NCBI GenBank assembly: GCA_021156365.1
Contig: JAJNDK010000007.1
Coordinates: forward strand, 186,001 to 250,000
DNA length: 64,000 bases
From: Bacteroidota bacterium
Lineage (GTDB): Bacteria > Bacteroidota > Bacteroidia > B-17B0 > Aurantibacillaceae
Direction of reading: 5' to 3'
In this document: positions 18,255-27,062 of the stretch, in pieces
Layout: each line of letters opens with the position of its first letter
Position numbering within the stretch: position 1 is the stretch's first letter
Position numbers and translations under genes: made by a program
Notes under the pieces: generated by a model
Database searches by the model: none
Told to the model about the DNA's origin: nothing
The model's input: only the letters and a program-made list of their open reading frames with translations

Positions 18255-18962
18255 ATGAAGTACAAACGTATACTTTTAAAATTAAGCGGTGAAGCCCTGA
18301 TGGGCAGTAAAAATTTCGGGATCGACAACGACCGTCTGGCGCAGTACGCGATAGAGATAAAAGAAGCAGTAGATGCCGGCTGCGAGGTAGCGATCGTGAT
18401 CGGGGGAGGAAATATTTTCCGGGGGATACAGGCGGAAAAAGGCGGAATGGACAGGGTGCAGGGAGACTATATGGGAATGCTGGCAACCGTTATCAATTCC
18501 ATGGCCCTGCAATCGGCGCTGGAAGGAATGCAGGTTCAGACGCGCCTGCAGAGCGCCATCAAAATGGAGCAGATCTGCGAGGCTTTCATCCGCAGAAAAG
18601 CGGTAAGGCACCTCGAAAAAGGCCGTGTCGTGATCTTCGGTGCAGGTACCGGGAATCCTTATTTTACAACGGATACAGCAGCTACGTTGCGTGCCATTGA
18701 AATAGAAGCGGATGTGATCCTGAAAGGAACACGTGTGGATGGTATCTATACCGCAGATCCGGAGAAGGATCCAAACGCAAAGAAATACGAGACCATTACC
18801 TTTGGTGAAGTATACGAAAAAGGGCTGGAAGTAATGGATATGACGGCTTTCACCCTGTGTAAGGAAAATGAATTGCCGATCATCGTATTTGATATGAACA
18901 AAAAAGGCAACCTGAGAAGGATCCTGGATGGAGAGAAGCTCGGAACTTTGGTGACCTTTTAA
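18255..18962 (+). CDS. pyrH: UMP kinase
   Basis: The 235-residue amino-acid-kinase-fold protein has bacterial UMP kinase motifs ([49 protein letters not shown]). It phosphorylates UMP to UDP in pyrimidine synthesis. It lies between tsf and frr, a common arrangement. Confidence 0.98.
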   Translation: MKYKRILLKLSGEALMGSKNFGIDNDRLAQYAIEIKEAVDAGCEVAIVIGGGNIFRGIQAEKGGMDRVQGDYMGMLATVINSMALQSALEGMQVQTRLQSAIKMEQICEAFIRRKAVRHLEKGRVVIFGAGTGNPYFTTDTAATLRAIEIEADVILKGTRVDGIYTADPEKDPNAKKYETITFGEVYEKGLEVMDMTAFTLCKENELPIIVFDMNKKGNLRRILDGEKLGTLVTF

Positions 18963-18988
18963 GAGGTAATAATAAATTTTAAAAATCG

Positions 18989-18996
18989 TATCTTTA
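18989..18996 (+). promoter_or_regulatory. Possible promoter box before frr (TATCTTTA)
   Basis: TATCTTTA differs from TAnnTTTG only in the last base and lies 25 bases before the frr ATG. frr could also be read from upstream of pyrH. Confidence 0.45.
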
Positions 18997-19021
18997 CATC
19001 GCTAAACAAAACAGGAATTGT

Positions 19022-19585
19022 ATGAACGAGAATCTTAAGAAAATAATGGACGATGCAAAGGATGGTATGGAAAAAGCCATATCCCATCTGGAGCTTGAAT
19101 TGGCCAAGATCCGGGCAGGAAGGGCAAATCCTTCCATATTCGACAATGTGCATGTCGACTATTACGGATCCAGTGTTCCCCTTAGCCAGGTAGCTAATAT
19201 CAATACCCAGGACGCACGTACCATCGTGATCCAGCCATGGGAAAAAAGCATGCTGACACCGATCGAAAAATCGATCCAGGCAGCTAATCTGGGCTTTAAC
19301 CCGCAGAACGACGGGATTATTATCCGTATTGTGGTGCCGCCGCTTACCGAAGACAGGCGTAAGGACCTGGTGAAAAAAGCCAAGCAGGAAAGCGAAGATG
19401 CCAAAGTCGGTATTCGCAGCGCCCGTAAGGATGCGATGGAAGCCTGTAAAAAACTCGGCAAAGAAGGTGTTACCGAAGATGAGGTAAAAGATGCGGAAGC
19501 GAAGATCCAGCTGCTTACCGATTCGTATGTGACCAAATGCGACAAACACCTTGAGTCGAAAGAAAAAGAGATCATGACCGTGTAA
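19022..19585 (+). CDS. frr: Ribosome recycling factor
   Basis: The 187-residue protein has RRF signatures (ELAKIRAGRANPSIFDNV, PLSQVANINTQDARTI, NDGIIIRIVVPPLTEDRRKDLVK). With EF-G it splits post-termination ribosomes. A stem-loop terminator follows. Confidence 0.98.
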   Translation: MNENLKKIMDDAKDGMEKAISHLELELAKIRAGRANPSIFDNVHVDYYGSSVPLSQVANINTQDARTIVIQPWEKSMLTPIEKSIQAANLGFNPQNDGIIIRIVVPPLTEDRRKDLVKKAKQESEDAKVGIRSARKDAMEACKKLGKEGVTEDEVKDAEAKIQLLTDSYVTKCDKHLESKEKEIMTV

Positions 19586-19606
19586 ACTGTTGATAAAACA
19601 ATAATG

Positions 19607-19638
19607 AAAAGCCCGATGAGATCACTTATCGGGCTTTT
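19607..19638. terminator. Terminator after frr, potentially bidirectional
   Basis: An 11-bp perfect stem (19607-19617 with 19628-19638) has A tracts on the left and T tracts on the right. Confidence 0.88.
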
Positions 19639-19666
19639 GTATAAGAACAACACTGATACCTTCATC

Positions 19667-19719
19667 CGCGTTAATTAATTAATTCAGATTATCCGCGCCA
19701 TCTGCGCAATCCGTGTCCG
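19667..19719. repeat. Interspersed intergenic repeat, ATCCGCG/ATCTGCG family
   Basis: The segment holds ATCCGCG twice, ATCTGCGCAATCCGTG and related short words. Similar words recur at 34554-34581 and 34631-34658 in this window. Confidence 0.55.
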
Positions 19720-19776
19720 GCCAGCTAAACTGCGGCCCTGAGGAAGTAATCAGTAGAATGACCAAAACCTCATATG

Positions 19777-19810
19777 TTTGACCTGTCAAATCATAATTTT
19801 TCTATCTTTG
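19777..19810 (+). promoter_or_regulatory. Promoter of the nucleotide-sugar operon
   Basis: TTTG (19777-19780), a 22-base spacer, then TATCTTTG (19803-19810). The -33 element is part of a 14-base palindrome TTTGAC-CT-GTCAAA (19777-19790), which could be a regulator site over the promoter. Confidence 0.6.
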
Positions 19811-19825
19811 TTTCGCTTTTAAACT

Positions 19826-20404
19826 ATGGAAAATAAAGAGTATTTCGCGCACGAGAGCGCCTTTGTAGACGAAGGATGTAAGATCGGTAAAGGAACAAAG
19901 ATCTGGCATTTTTCACACATCATGCCCAACTGTGTTTTAGGTGAGAATTGTAACATCGGGCAGAATGTAGTGATCTCCCCTGAAGTAGTGCTGGGACGAA
20001 ATGTAAAGGTGCAGAACAATGTTTCCATTTATACAGGCGTTACCTGCGATGATGATGTATTCCTCGGTCCGTCCATGGTATTCACCAACGTGATCAATCC
20101 GCGCAGTGCCGTTAATCGTAAGAGCGAATATGCCAAAACACATGTAGGAAAAGGTGCCAGCATTGGTGCCAACGCAACCATCGTTTGCGGGCATGATATC
20201 GGGGCTTTTGCATTTATCGGTGCAGGAGCTGTGGTTACGAAAAATGTACCTGCATATGCATTGGTGGTGGGTAATCCTTCCCGCCAGACAGGATGGATGA
20301 GTGAGTTTGGGAACAAACTGGAATTTGATAAAGACGGGAATGCTACCTGCAAAGAAAGCAACGAAAAATATAAACTGGAAAACGGAACAGTTAGAAAAGC
20401 CTGA
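19826..20404 (+). CDS. wbpD: WbpD/WlbB-like N-acetyltransferase (left-handed beta-helix)
   Basis: The 192-residue hexapeptide-repeat acyltransferase closely follows the WbpD/WlbB layout: IVD-like start, KIWHFSHIM, NIGQNVVI, VQNNVSIY, GPSMVFTNVINPRS, GANATIVCG, GAGAVVTKNVPAYALVVGNPSRQTGWMSEFG (read as separate motifs). Family role: transfers acetyl from acetyl-CoA to the 3-amino group of UDP-2-acetamido-3-amino-2,3-dideoxyglucuronate, on the way to di-acetamido uronic acids of O-antigen or capsule. The next two genes supply the oxidation steps; the 3-aminotransferase (WbpE type) is not in the window. Confidence 0.9.
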   Translation: MENKEYFAHESAFVDEGCKIGKGTKIWHFSHIMPNCVLGENCNIGQNVVISPEVVLGRNVKVQNNVSIYTGVTCDDDVFLGPSMVFTNVINPRSAVNRKSEYAKTHVGKGASIGANATIVCGHDIGAFAFIGAGAVVTKNVPAYALVVGNPSRQTGWMSEFGNKLEFDKDGNATCKESNEKYKLENGTVRKA

Positions 20405-20467
20405 TGTTTATCATTTCGGGTTAATGAACAAAATGAACGTGCACAACCCGGAACAAGAAATAATAGA

Positions 20468-21493
20468 ATGAGTAAAATTAAATTTGCCGTAATAGGGCAG
20501 GGACATATCGGAAAACGCCATGCAGAGATGGTTCGCAGGAATGAAGATTGCGAGCTGATCGCGGTGTGTGATATAGTACCAAAAGAAAAGATAGGACTGG
20601 AAGGTCTGCAGGAAAACTATTACACTTCGGTTGACGAATTGCTGAAAGCACATCCTGAAGTGGAAGTGGTGAATGTGTGTACGCCAAACGGATTGCATGC
20701 AGAGCATTCGTTGAAAGCATTGGCAGCAGGGAAGAATGTGGTGGTGGAAAAACCGATGGCTTTGAGTAAGGCAGATTGTGAAAAGATCATTTACGAAGCA
20801 TTGCACCAGCACAAAACTGTTTTCTGTGTAATGCAGAACCGTTACTCACCTCCAAGTGTGTGGCTGAAAGAAATGGTGGACAGCAAACGGCTTGGCGATA
20901 TTTACATGGTGCAATTGAACTGCTATTGGAACCGCGACGACAGGTATTACAAAGCGGGTGGCTGGAAAGGTACACAGGATCTCGATGGAGGTACCCTGTT
21001 CACACAGTTCAGCCACTGGATCGATATTATGTACTGGTTGTTCGGTGATATTACCAATATCCAGGCGAAGTTTGCCGACTTTAATCACAAACACTCCACG
21101 GCTTTTGAAGACAGTGGATTTGTGAGCTTTGATTTCGTGAAAGGCGGAATGGGTTGTGTCAATTACAGCACTGCCGTGTGGGATAAGAATCTCGAAAGCT
21201 CACTGACGATCGTAGGCAGCCAGGGAAGCGTTAAAGTAGGGGGGCAGTATATGGACCAGGTAGAGATCTGTAATATCAAAGATTATGTAATGCCGGAACT
21301 GGCGGCAGTGAACCCTGCCAATGATTATGGCGCTTATAAGGGATCTGCCAACAATCACAGCAATATGATCGAGAATGTGGTGAGTACCATCAAGGGCACC
21401 AACAAGATCACTACCAATGCTCTCGAAGGTTTGAAAGTAGTGGATATAATCGAACGCATTTATTCATTAAGAAAAGAAGATAGAAAATCATAA
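20468..21493 (+). CDS. Gfo/Idh/MocA oxidoreductase, WbpB/WlbA-like UDP-sugar 3-dehydrogenase
   Basis: The 341-residue protein has the N-terminal Rossmann motif (FAVIGQGHIGKRHAE), CTPNGLHAEHSLKAL, the family EKP motif (VVEKPMALS) and LDGGTLFTQFSHWIDIMYWLFG. Between wbpD-like and UDP-sugar 6-dehydrogenase genes it most likely oxidises C3 of UDP-GlcNAcA before amination. The substrate is inferred from context. 63 bases separate it from wbpD. Confidence 0.88.
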   Translation: MSKIKFAVIGQGHIGKRHAEMVRRNEDCELIAVCDIVPKEKIGLEGLQENYYTSVDELLKAHPEVEVVNVCTPNGLHAEHSLKALAAGKNVVVEKPMALSKADCEKIIYEALHQHKTVFCVMQNRYSPPSVWLKEMVDSKRLGDIYMVQLNCYWNRDDRYYKAGGWKGTQDLDGGTLFTQFSHWIDIMYWLFGDITNIQAKFADFNHKHSTAFEDSGFVSFDFVKGGMGCVNYSTAVWDKNLESSLTIVGSQGSVKVGGQYMDQVEICNIKDYVMPELAAVNPANDYGAYKGSANNHSNMIENVVSTIKGTNKITTNALEGLKVVDIIERIYSLRKEDRKS

Positions 21494-21505
21494 TGATGTA
21501 AGACC

Positions 21506-21539
21506 GATCCCGTCGCGAGGTTTCGCGAGCTATCGGGAC
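21506..21539. repeat. Intergenic palindrome inside the sugar operon
   Basis: The outer arms GATCCCG and CGGGAC enclose the inner hairpin CGCGA-GGTT-TCGCG. It is untranslated between two co-directional genes, so it would fold in the mRNA. A related TCCCGAAGCATCGGGA palindrome occurs at about 35554. Confidence 0.55.
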
Positions 21540-21571
21540 TAACACAGAACAAACAAGAATTAAATTCATAT

Positions 21572-22864
21572 ATGAGCATTTACAACAAAATCCTGAAGAA
21601 AGAAGCAAAGATCGCCGTTATCGGCCTTGGCTACGTTGGACTACCTATTGCACTGGCATTTGCTAAAAAAGTAAAAGTGATCGGTTTCGATATCAACGAA
21701 AAACGCGTTGGTATGATGAAAAAAGGGGTCGATCCGAGTAATGAATTAACGAAGGAAGATTTCAAAGGCGCGGATATCCAGTTCACCCATAAGCTGGAAG
21801 ACCTGAAAACCGCCAACTTTTTTATTGTAGCCGTTCCTACACCTATCGACGATCATAACCTGCCCGATCTGAAACCATTGATCGGTGCCTCTACTACAGT
21901 AGGCAAGGTGTTGAAAAAAGGCGATTACGTGGTCTATGAATCCACGGTATATCCGGGTTGCACGGAAGATGATTGCATTCCAATCCTCGAACAGCATTCG
22001 GGCCTGAAGTTCGTGAAGGATTTTAAAGTGGGTTATTCTCCGGAGCGTATCAACCCGGGTGATAAAGAACATACCATTACTAAAATATTGAAGATCGTTT
22101 CGGGTTGCGATAAAGAAAGCCTGGAGAATATTGCCAAAACCTACGAGATCATTGTAGAGCCTGGCACACACAGGGCATCTTCCATTAAAGTAGCGGAGGC
22201 AGCTAAAATTATTGAGAACACACAGCGCGATGTGAACATTGCCCTGATGAACGAATTGTCCATCATTTTCTCCCGGATAGGTATCAACACCTACGATGTG
22301 CTGGAAGCGGCAGGCACCAAATGGAATTTCCTGAAATTCTTCCCGGGCCTGGTAGGTGGGCATTGCATCGGTGTCGATCCGTATTACCTTACGTATAAAG
22401 CCGAAGAAATGGGCTACCATGCACGTGTGATCAACAGCGGTCGTTATGTGAACGACAGTATGGGATTCTATGTGGCAAAGACCTGTGTAAAAAGGATCAT
22501 TGCAGCCGGCAAGAACATCAGTAAATCGAAAGTACTTGTAATGGGCGCCACATTTAAAGAAGATGTAAGTGATATCCGTAACAGCAAAGTGGCAGATATC
22601 GTGAAGGAACTGAAATCCTTCGGGGTGAAAGTAGAGATCGTGGATCCACATGCCGACAGTGGCGAGCTGAAACATGAATATGGATTTGGCCTCAACAAGC
22701 TGGGCAAAGGTTACGACGGTGTTATTGTGGCTGTAAACCATAAGGAATACAAAACCCTGGATGAAAAATACTTTACCGGTCTGCTTTCCAAAAAAGGAGT
22801 GCTGGTGGATGTAAAAGGCATGTACAGGAGCAAGATCAAAGGAATTACCTACTGGAGCCTGTAA
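21572..22864 (+). CDS. Nucleotide-sugar 6-dehydrogenase (WbpA/TviB-like)
   Basis: The 430-residue UDP-glucose/GDP-mannose dehydrogenase family protein has NAD-binding GLGYVGLP (residues 18-25), STVYPG and catalytic Cys265 in GGHCIGVDP. The length and the segment KIIENTQRDVNIALMNE match the UDP-HexNAc branch (WbpA, TviB) rather than UDP-glucose dehydrogenase. It makes a UDP-N-acetyl-hexosaminuronic acid. It could serve the di-acetamido pathway here or, with the WbpP-like epimerase at 33.5 kb, UDP-GalNAcA. Confidence 0.92.
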   Translation: MSIYNKILKKEAKIAVIGLGYVGLPIALAFAKKVKVIGFDINEKRVGMMKKGVDPSNELTKEDFKGADIQFTHKLEDLKTANFFIVAVPTPIDDHNLPDLKPLIGASTTVGKVLKKGDYVVYESTVYPGCTEDDCIPILEQHSGLKFVKDFKVGYSPERINPGDKEHTITKILKIVSGCDKESLENIAKTYEIIVEPGTHRASSIKVAEAAKIIENTQRDVNIALMNELSIIFSRIGINTYDVLEAAGTKWNFLKFFPGLVGGHCIGVDPYYLTYKAEEMGYHARVINSGRYVNDSMGFYVAKTCVKRIIAAGKNISKSKVLVMGATFKEDVSDIRNSKVADIVKELKSFGVKVEIVDPHADSGELKHEYGFGLNKLGKGYDGVIVAVNHKEYKTLDEKYFTGLLSKKGVLVDVKGMYRSKIKGITYWSL

Positions 22865-22920
22865 AACTCCTAACGCAGACATAAAGAATACAAGCCTGCC
22901 GGAGAAGATCGCCGGTATTT

Positions 22921-22950
22921 CTTTGCGCTCTTTGCGCCTCTGCGTGAAAT
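22921..22950. repeat. Interspersed intergenic repeat, CTTTGCG/CTCTGCGT family
   Basis: CTTTGCGCTCTTTGCGCCTC followed by TGCGTGAAAT is one of at least five related copies (also 35595-35620, 35704-35729, 38151-38177 and, degenerate, 57191-57243), all between genes. Confidence 0.65.
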
Positions 22951-23036
22951 AGTTTATTTTTTATGGAATTGAAGCAATTCCGCCGTCTTATACTAAACGA
23001 AATAGATTTTCGTTATATTTAATACGTATAAGCCGA

Positions 23037-24986
23037 ATGCCCATGAAAAAACTTCTTATTCTCTTTGTTGCACTGATTACTGCAACACCTGTTTTTTGCA
23101 CTACCATCATTCCCGATAATAAAGACATGACAGCCGAAGCGAAGATCGTTTCGGCTACTTTGTTTTTCAGCGGGGTGCAATTGCAGAACGAATGTTCCAC
23201 AAGCATTACCGCCACCGGTAAAACGCTCATTAAAATAAAGAACATATCTTCCTATGCCGATGAAAAAAGCGTGCAGGTAAGCGGTGAAGGCAAGTTCACT
23301 ATCCTTTCGGTGAATTACAAAAGCTCCACCGAAAAGCCCGAGGATACGGATGCCTACAAAAAAATGGAAAAGGAATCCAAAGCCATTGAAGACAAAATAA
23401 AGGAAGAAAAGACCTGGATACAGATCCTGCACAAACGCGAAGGTTTTTACAATTCCAATATTTCCGTGGCCGGCAAAGATCAGGTGATCACGGTAGAACA
23501 GCTGAAAGCGTTAGGCGATATGTATTCCAAAAATATCGAGACCATTAAATTCGCCATTACCGAAAAGGCAAAGAAGATCGACGATCTGGAAGAAGACCTG
23601 AAAAAAGCGAATGAAAAGCTGAATGGTTTCAAAACAGAGCAGCTTACCTCGGGTGGTGAGATCTGGGTGTTGCTGAGTACTTCTGCACCACTCACTGCTA
23701 AATTCAGCATTTCTTATTTTACCTACAACGCGGGCTGGTACCCGAGCTACGATATCCGTGTGAACAAGCTGAACGAACCCATGTCCTTTATCTACAAAGC
23801 CAATATTTACCAGAACTCCGGGCTCGACTGGAAAAATATTGCGATCAAATGTTCTAACGCCACACCTTTCCAGCAGGGCGATATGCCGGAACTGGACCCA
23901 TACTATCTCAACTATGGGAATTATTCGCAACCCTCGCAATACAATCCTGCTATCCGCCAGGTGAGCGGCATGGTGAAAGACCAGGAAACGGGAGAAGCCC
24001 TGCCTTTTGTAAATGTGATGATCAAAGGAACGAACTTTGGCACCACAACGGATATAGACGGAAAATTCAAACTGAACATACCGCAGAACTCAACAACGAT
24101 CCAGGTTTCTTATGTAGGGTACTCACCGGCAGATTACCCGATCAGCAATACTTACATGGATATCGCACTGAGAGCGAATACTGTTCAGTTGGATGAAGTG
24201 GTGGTGAATACAGGTGGTGTTCCTGCTTCGTATGGAGCAGTACAAGGTGAGCTCTATAATAAAATTTCTGCTGAAAAATTATATTCTAAATCCGCAAAAA
24301 GAAATGTCATACGTGGAGGTACCTGGAAAGATGTTGACGGCCAATCGGCTATTCCCGAAGTAAACACACAATTCGCAGCCACCAGCATTGATTTCGAGAT
24401 CAAAGAACCCTATACGGTGAAGTCCGACGGGGCCATCATGACAGTTGATATCAAAGAAGCGGAAGTAACTGCTTTCTTCGAATATCACACTACACCTAAG
24501 TTAGAAGCCAGTGCATTCCTGATCGCACGGATCCCTGATTGGGAAAAATACAGTTTGCTTGCCGGTGATGCCAACCTCTATATCGAAAATACTTTTGTAG
24601 GAAAATCGACGCTCGATATTTCGCAGATGAAAGATACGCTCAGTATTTCATTAGGGCGTGATAAAAATGTGGTGATCAAACGTGAAAAAATAAAAGAGAC
24701 CTCGCAGAAACAATTCCTGGGCAATAACCGCACCGTGACCCGCTCCTGGAAGATATCTGCACGAAGCAACAAGAGCAGCCCTGTTCAGTTATTCATCCAC
24801 GATCAGCTGCCCGTGTCGGAGAACAAGGATTTCACGGTAGAAAAGATAGATATCTCCGGTGCCAAAGAGAATACCGAAAAAGGAAGCCTCGAATGGAAGC
24901 TGGATATGCAGCCGAATGAAACCAAAGAAGTGCTCCTGAAGTATTCGGTGAAATTCCCGAAGAACTCCGGTATTATCGTGTATTGA
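23037..24986 (+). CDS. DUF4139-family protein with inserted carboxypeptidase-regulatory-like domain, copy 1
   Basis: The 649-residue protein has a signal peptide (start at the first ATG, or at 23043 two codons later). An N-terminal DUF4140-like region (about 30-110) is followed by a charged coiled coil (about 100-210) and the DUF4139 start (WYPSYDIRVNKLNEPMSFIY). A CarboxypepD_reg-like domain (VSGMVKDQETGEALPFVNV to VSYVGYSPADY) ends in a TonB-plug-like LDEVVVNTG. DUF4139 then resumes (ATSIDFEIKEPYTV to the C-terminus). Function unknown; relatives include mucoidy-inhibitor-like proteins. Probably envelope-located. The downstream gene is a close paralogue. Confidence 0.88.
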   Translation: MPMKKLLILFVALITATPVFCTTIIPDNKDMTAEAKIVSATLFFSGVQLQNECSTSITATGKTLIKIKNISSYADEKSVQVSGEGKFTILSVNYKSSTEKPEDTDAYKKMEKESKAIEDKIKEEKTWIQILHKREGFYNSNISVAGKDQVITVEQLKALGDMYSKNIETIKFAITEKAKKIDDLEEDLKKANEKLNGFKTEQLTSGGEIWVLLSTSAPLTAKFSISYFTYNAGWYPSYDIRVNKLNEPMSFIYKANIYQNSGLDWKNIAIKCSNATPFQQGDMPELDPYYLNYGNYSQPSQYNPAIRQVSGMVKDQETGEALPFVNVMIKGTNFGTTTDIDGKFKLNIPQNSTTIQVSYVGYSPADYPISNTYMDIALRANTVQLDEVVVNTGGVPASYGAVQGELYNKISAEKLYSKSAKRNVIRGGTWKDVDGQSAIPEVNTQFAATSIDFEIKEPYTVKSDGAIMTVDIKEAEVTAFFEYHTTPKLEASAFLIARIPDWEKYSLLAGDANLYIENTFVGKSTLDISQMKDTLSISLGRDKNVVIKREKIKETSQKQFLGNNRTVTRSWKISARSNKSSPVQLFIHDQLPVSENKDFTVEKIDISGAKENTEKGSLEWKLDMQPNETKEVLLKYSVKFPKNSGIIVY

Positions 24987-24998
24987 TCTTAAATTAAA

Positions 24999-26975
24999 AT
25001 GAATCTCAAATCAACCCGCATGAAAACGTATTGCATTTTATTTATCACCCTGTTTACAGCAAAGGCTGTCTTTTCCGCTCCTGTTGTTCCCGACAATAAA
25101 GAGATCAGCACCGAAGCGAAGATACTTTCGGCTACCCTGTTTTTCAGCGGGGTACAATTGCAGAACGAATGCTCCGCAGGTATTACAGCTACAGGGAAAA
25201 CACTGGTCAAAATAAAAAATATTTCCTCGTATGCCGATGAAAAAAGCGTGCAGGTGAGTGGCGAAGGAAAATTCACTATTCTTTCTGTGAATTACAAAAG
25301 CTCTACCGGGAAACCGGAGGATACCGAAGCCTACAAAAAAATGGAAAAGGAGTCCAAAGCCATCGAAGATAAAATAAAAGAGGAGAAGACCTGGATACAG
25401 ATCCTACATCAGCGCGAGAGCTTTTATGATGCCAATGTATCGGTAACCGGGAAGAGCCAGGTAATAAGCATCGAGCAGCTGAAAGCATTGGGCGATATGT
25501 ATGCAAAGAATATCGAGACCATAAAATTCGCTATCACCGAAAAGGCGAAGAAGATCGATGACTTAGAAGAAGAGCTGAAAAAAGCAAACGAGAAGCTGAA
25601 CGACTTTAAGAACGCGCAGCTGACTTCGGGTGGCGAGATCTGGGTGCTGCTGAGTACTACTGCACCGCTCACTGCTAAATTCCATATCTCTTATTTTACC
25701 TACAATGCAGGTTGGTACCCGAGCTATGATATTCGTGTGAACAAGCTGAATGAACCGATGTCTTTTATCTACAAAGCTAATATCTACCAGAATTCCGGGC
25801 TCGATTGGAAAAATATTTCAATTAAATGTTCCAATGCTACACCTTTCCAACAAGGTGACATGCCGCAACTCAATCCTTATTACCTGAATTATGGCAGTAG
25901 CTACGAACCTACTGCAGCTGTGACGGCTGTGAAACAGGTAAGTGGTATGGTGCGTGATGAACGAACCAGTGAAGCATTGCCGGGTGCAACTGTATTGGTA
26001 AAGGGAACCAATTTCGGGACTGTAACGGGCAGTGACGGACAGTTCAGGTTGAATGTCCCGGCAGGTGAATCGAAACTGGAATTTCACTATGTGGGATATG
26101 TATCTACCGACCGCAACGTGATGGATTCCTATATGGATATTACTCTGCAGCCGCTGAGAGTGGATGTGGACAAAGAAGTTCTTTACCCGGATATAACAGT
26201 GGCCGGCAATACCCATGAAGTTACCCGGCTGATCAAGCAGGTACCAGGTGTTACCGACTCTAAAAAAATGTTCTTCAGCGGTAAGCGAAAATCTTCCGGG
26301 TATACCAATCCCAGGTTCTTAGACGATGGTGAATCGGATATCCCTGAAGTGGCTACTCAGGTAGCAGCAACCAGCATCGACTTCGAGATCAAAGAACCCT
26401 ATACGGTAAAATCGGACGGCGCTATCATGACCGTAGATATTAAGGAAGGAGAAGTGGTCGCTTCTTTCGAATACCATACTACACCTAAGCTGGAAGCAAG
26501 CGCTTTCCTGATCGCACGTATTCCCGACTGGGAAAAATACAACCTGCTGGAAGGCGATGCCAACCTGTATATCGAAAACACCTTTGTGGGAAAATCCACG
26601 CTTGATATTTCGCAGATGAAAGATACACTCAGTATTTCATTAGGACGTGATAAGAATGTGGTGATCAAACGCGAAAAGATAAAAGAGACTACGCAGAAAC
26701 AATTATTGGGCAGTAACCGTATCGTTACACGCTCCTGGAAGATCTCTGCAAGAAGTAATAAGAATACAGCCATTCAATTGTATATCCATGATCAGCTGCC
26801 GGTGTCGGAGAACAAGGATATCACCGTGGAAAAGATCGACATATCAGGCGCCAAAGAGAATACCGAAAAAGGAAACCTCGAATGGAAGTTAGAATTACAG
26901 CCGAATGAAACCAAAGAAGTGAGCCTGAAGTATTCCGTAAAATATCCGAAGAATTCGGTGATAGAAGTGTATTAG
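24999..26975 (+). CDS. DUF4139-family protein with inserted carboxypeptidase-regulatory-like domain, copy 2
   Basis: The 658-residue tandem paralogue starts 12 bases after copy 1. A second ATG at 25020 (MKTYCILFITLFTAKAVFSA) gives a cleaner signal peptide and may be the true start. The N-terminal and C-terminal DUF4139 parts are almost the same as copy 1. The inserted domain and the roughly 50 residues after it differ strongly (VDKEVLYPDITVAGN, GVTDSKKMFFSGKRK). Probably co-transcribed with copy 1 and located in the envelope. Confidence 0.88.
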   Translation: MNLKSTRMKTYCILFITLFTAKAVFSAPVVPDNKEISTEAKILSATLFFSGVQLQNECSAGITATGKTLVKIKNISSYADEKSVQVSGEGKFTILSVNYKSSTGKPEDTEAYKKMEKESKAIEDKIKEEKTWIQILHQRESFYDANVSVTGKSQVISIEQLKALGDMYAKNIETIKFAITEKAKKIDDLEEELKKANEKLNDFKNAQLTSGGEIWVLLSTTAPLTAKFHISYFTYNAGWYPSYDIRVNKLNEPMSFIYKANIYQNSGLDWKNISIKCSNATPFQQGDMPQLNPYYLNYGSSYEPTAAVTAVKQVSGMVRDERTSEALPGATVLVKGTNFGTVTGSDGQFRLNVPAGESKLEFHYVGYVSTDRNVMDSYMDITLQPLRVDVDKEVLYPDITVAGNTHEVTRLIKQVPGVTDSKKMFFSGKRKSSGYTNPRFLDDGESDIPEVATQVAATSIDFEIKEPYTVKSDGAIMTVDIKEGEVVASFEYHTTPKLEASAFLIARIPDWEKYNLLEGDANLYIENTFVGKSTLDISQMKDTLSISLGRDKNVVIKREKIKETTQKQLLGSNRIVTRSWKISARSNKNTAIQLYIHDQLPVSENKDITVEKIDISGAKENTEKGNLEWKLELQPNETKEVSLKYSVKYPKNSVIEVY

Positions 26976-27062
26976 GTTTCTGGTTACTCGTTTCTGGTTT
27001 TACGATTCCGTGTATATATTATTTGGACAAGTAACTGAAACTTCAATTTTGTTATTGTTGAA

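Noticed and set aside
21746-22882. 378-residue ORF on the minus strand
   Set aside because: It lies fully antisense to the nucleotide-sugar dehydrogenase, whose motifs are intact; the product is His/Phe/Cys-rich without domain order, typical of an antisense shadow.
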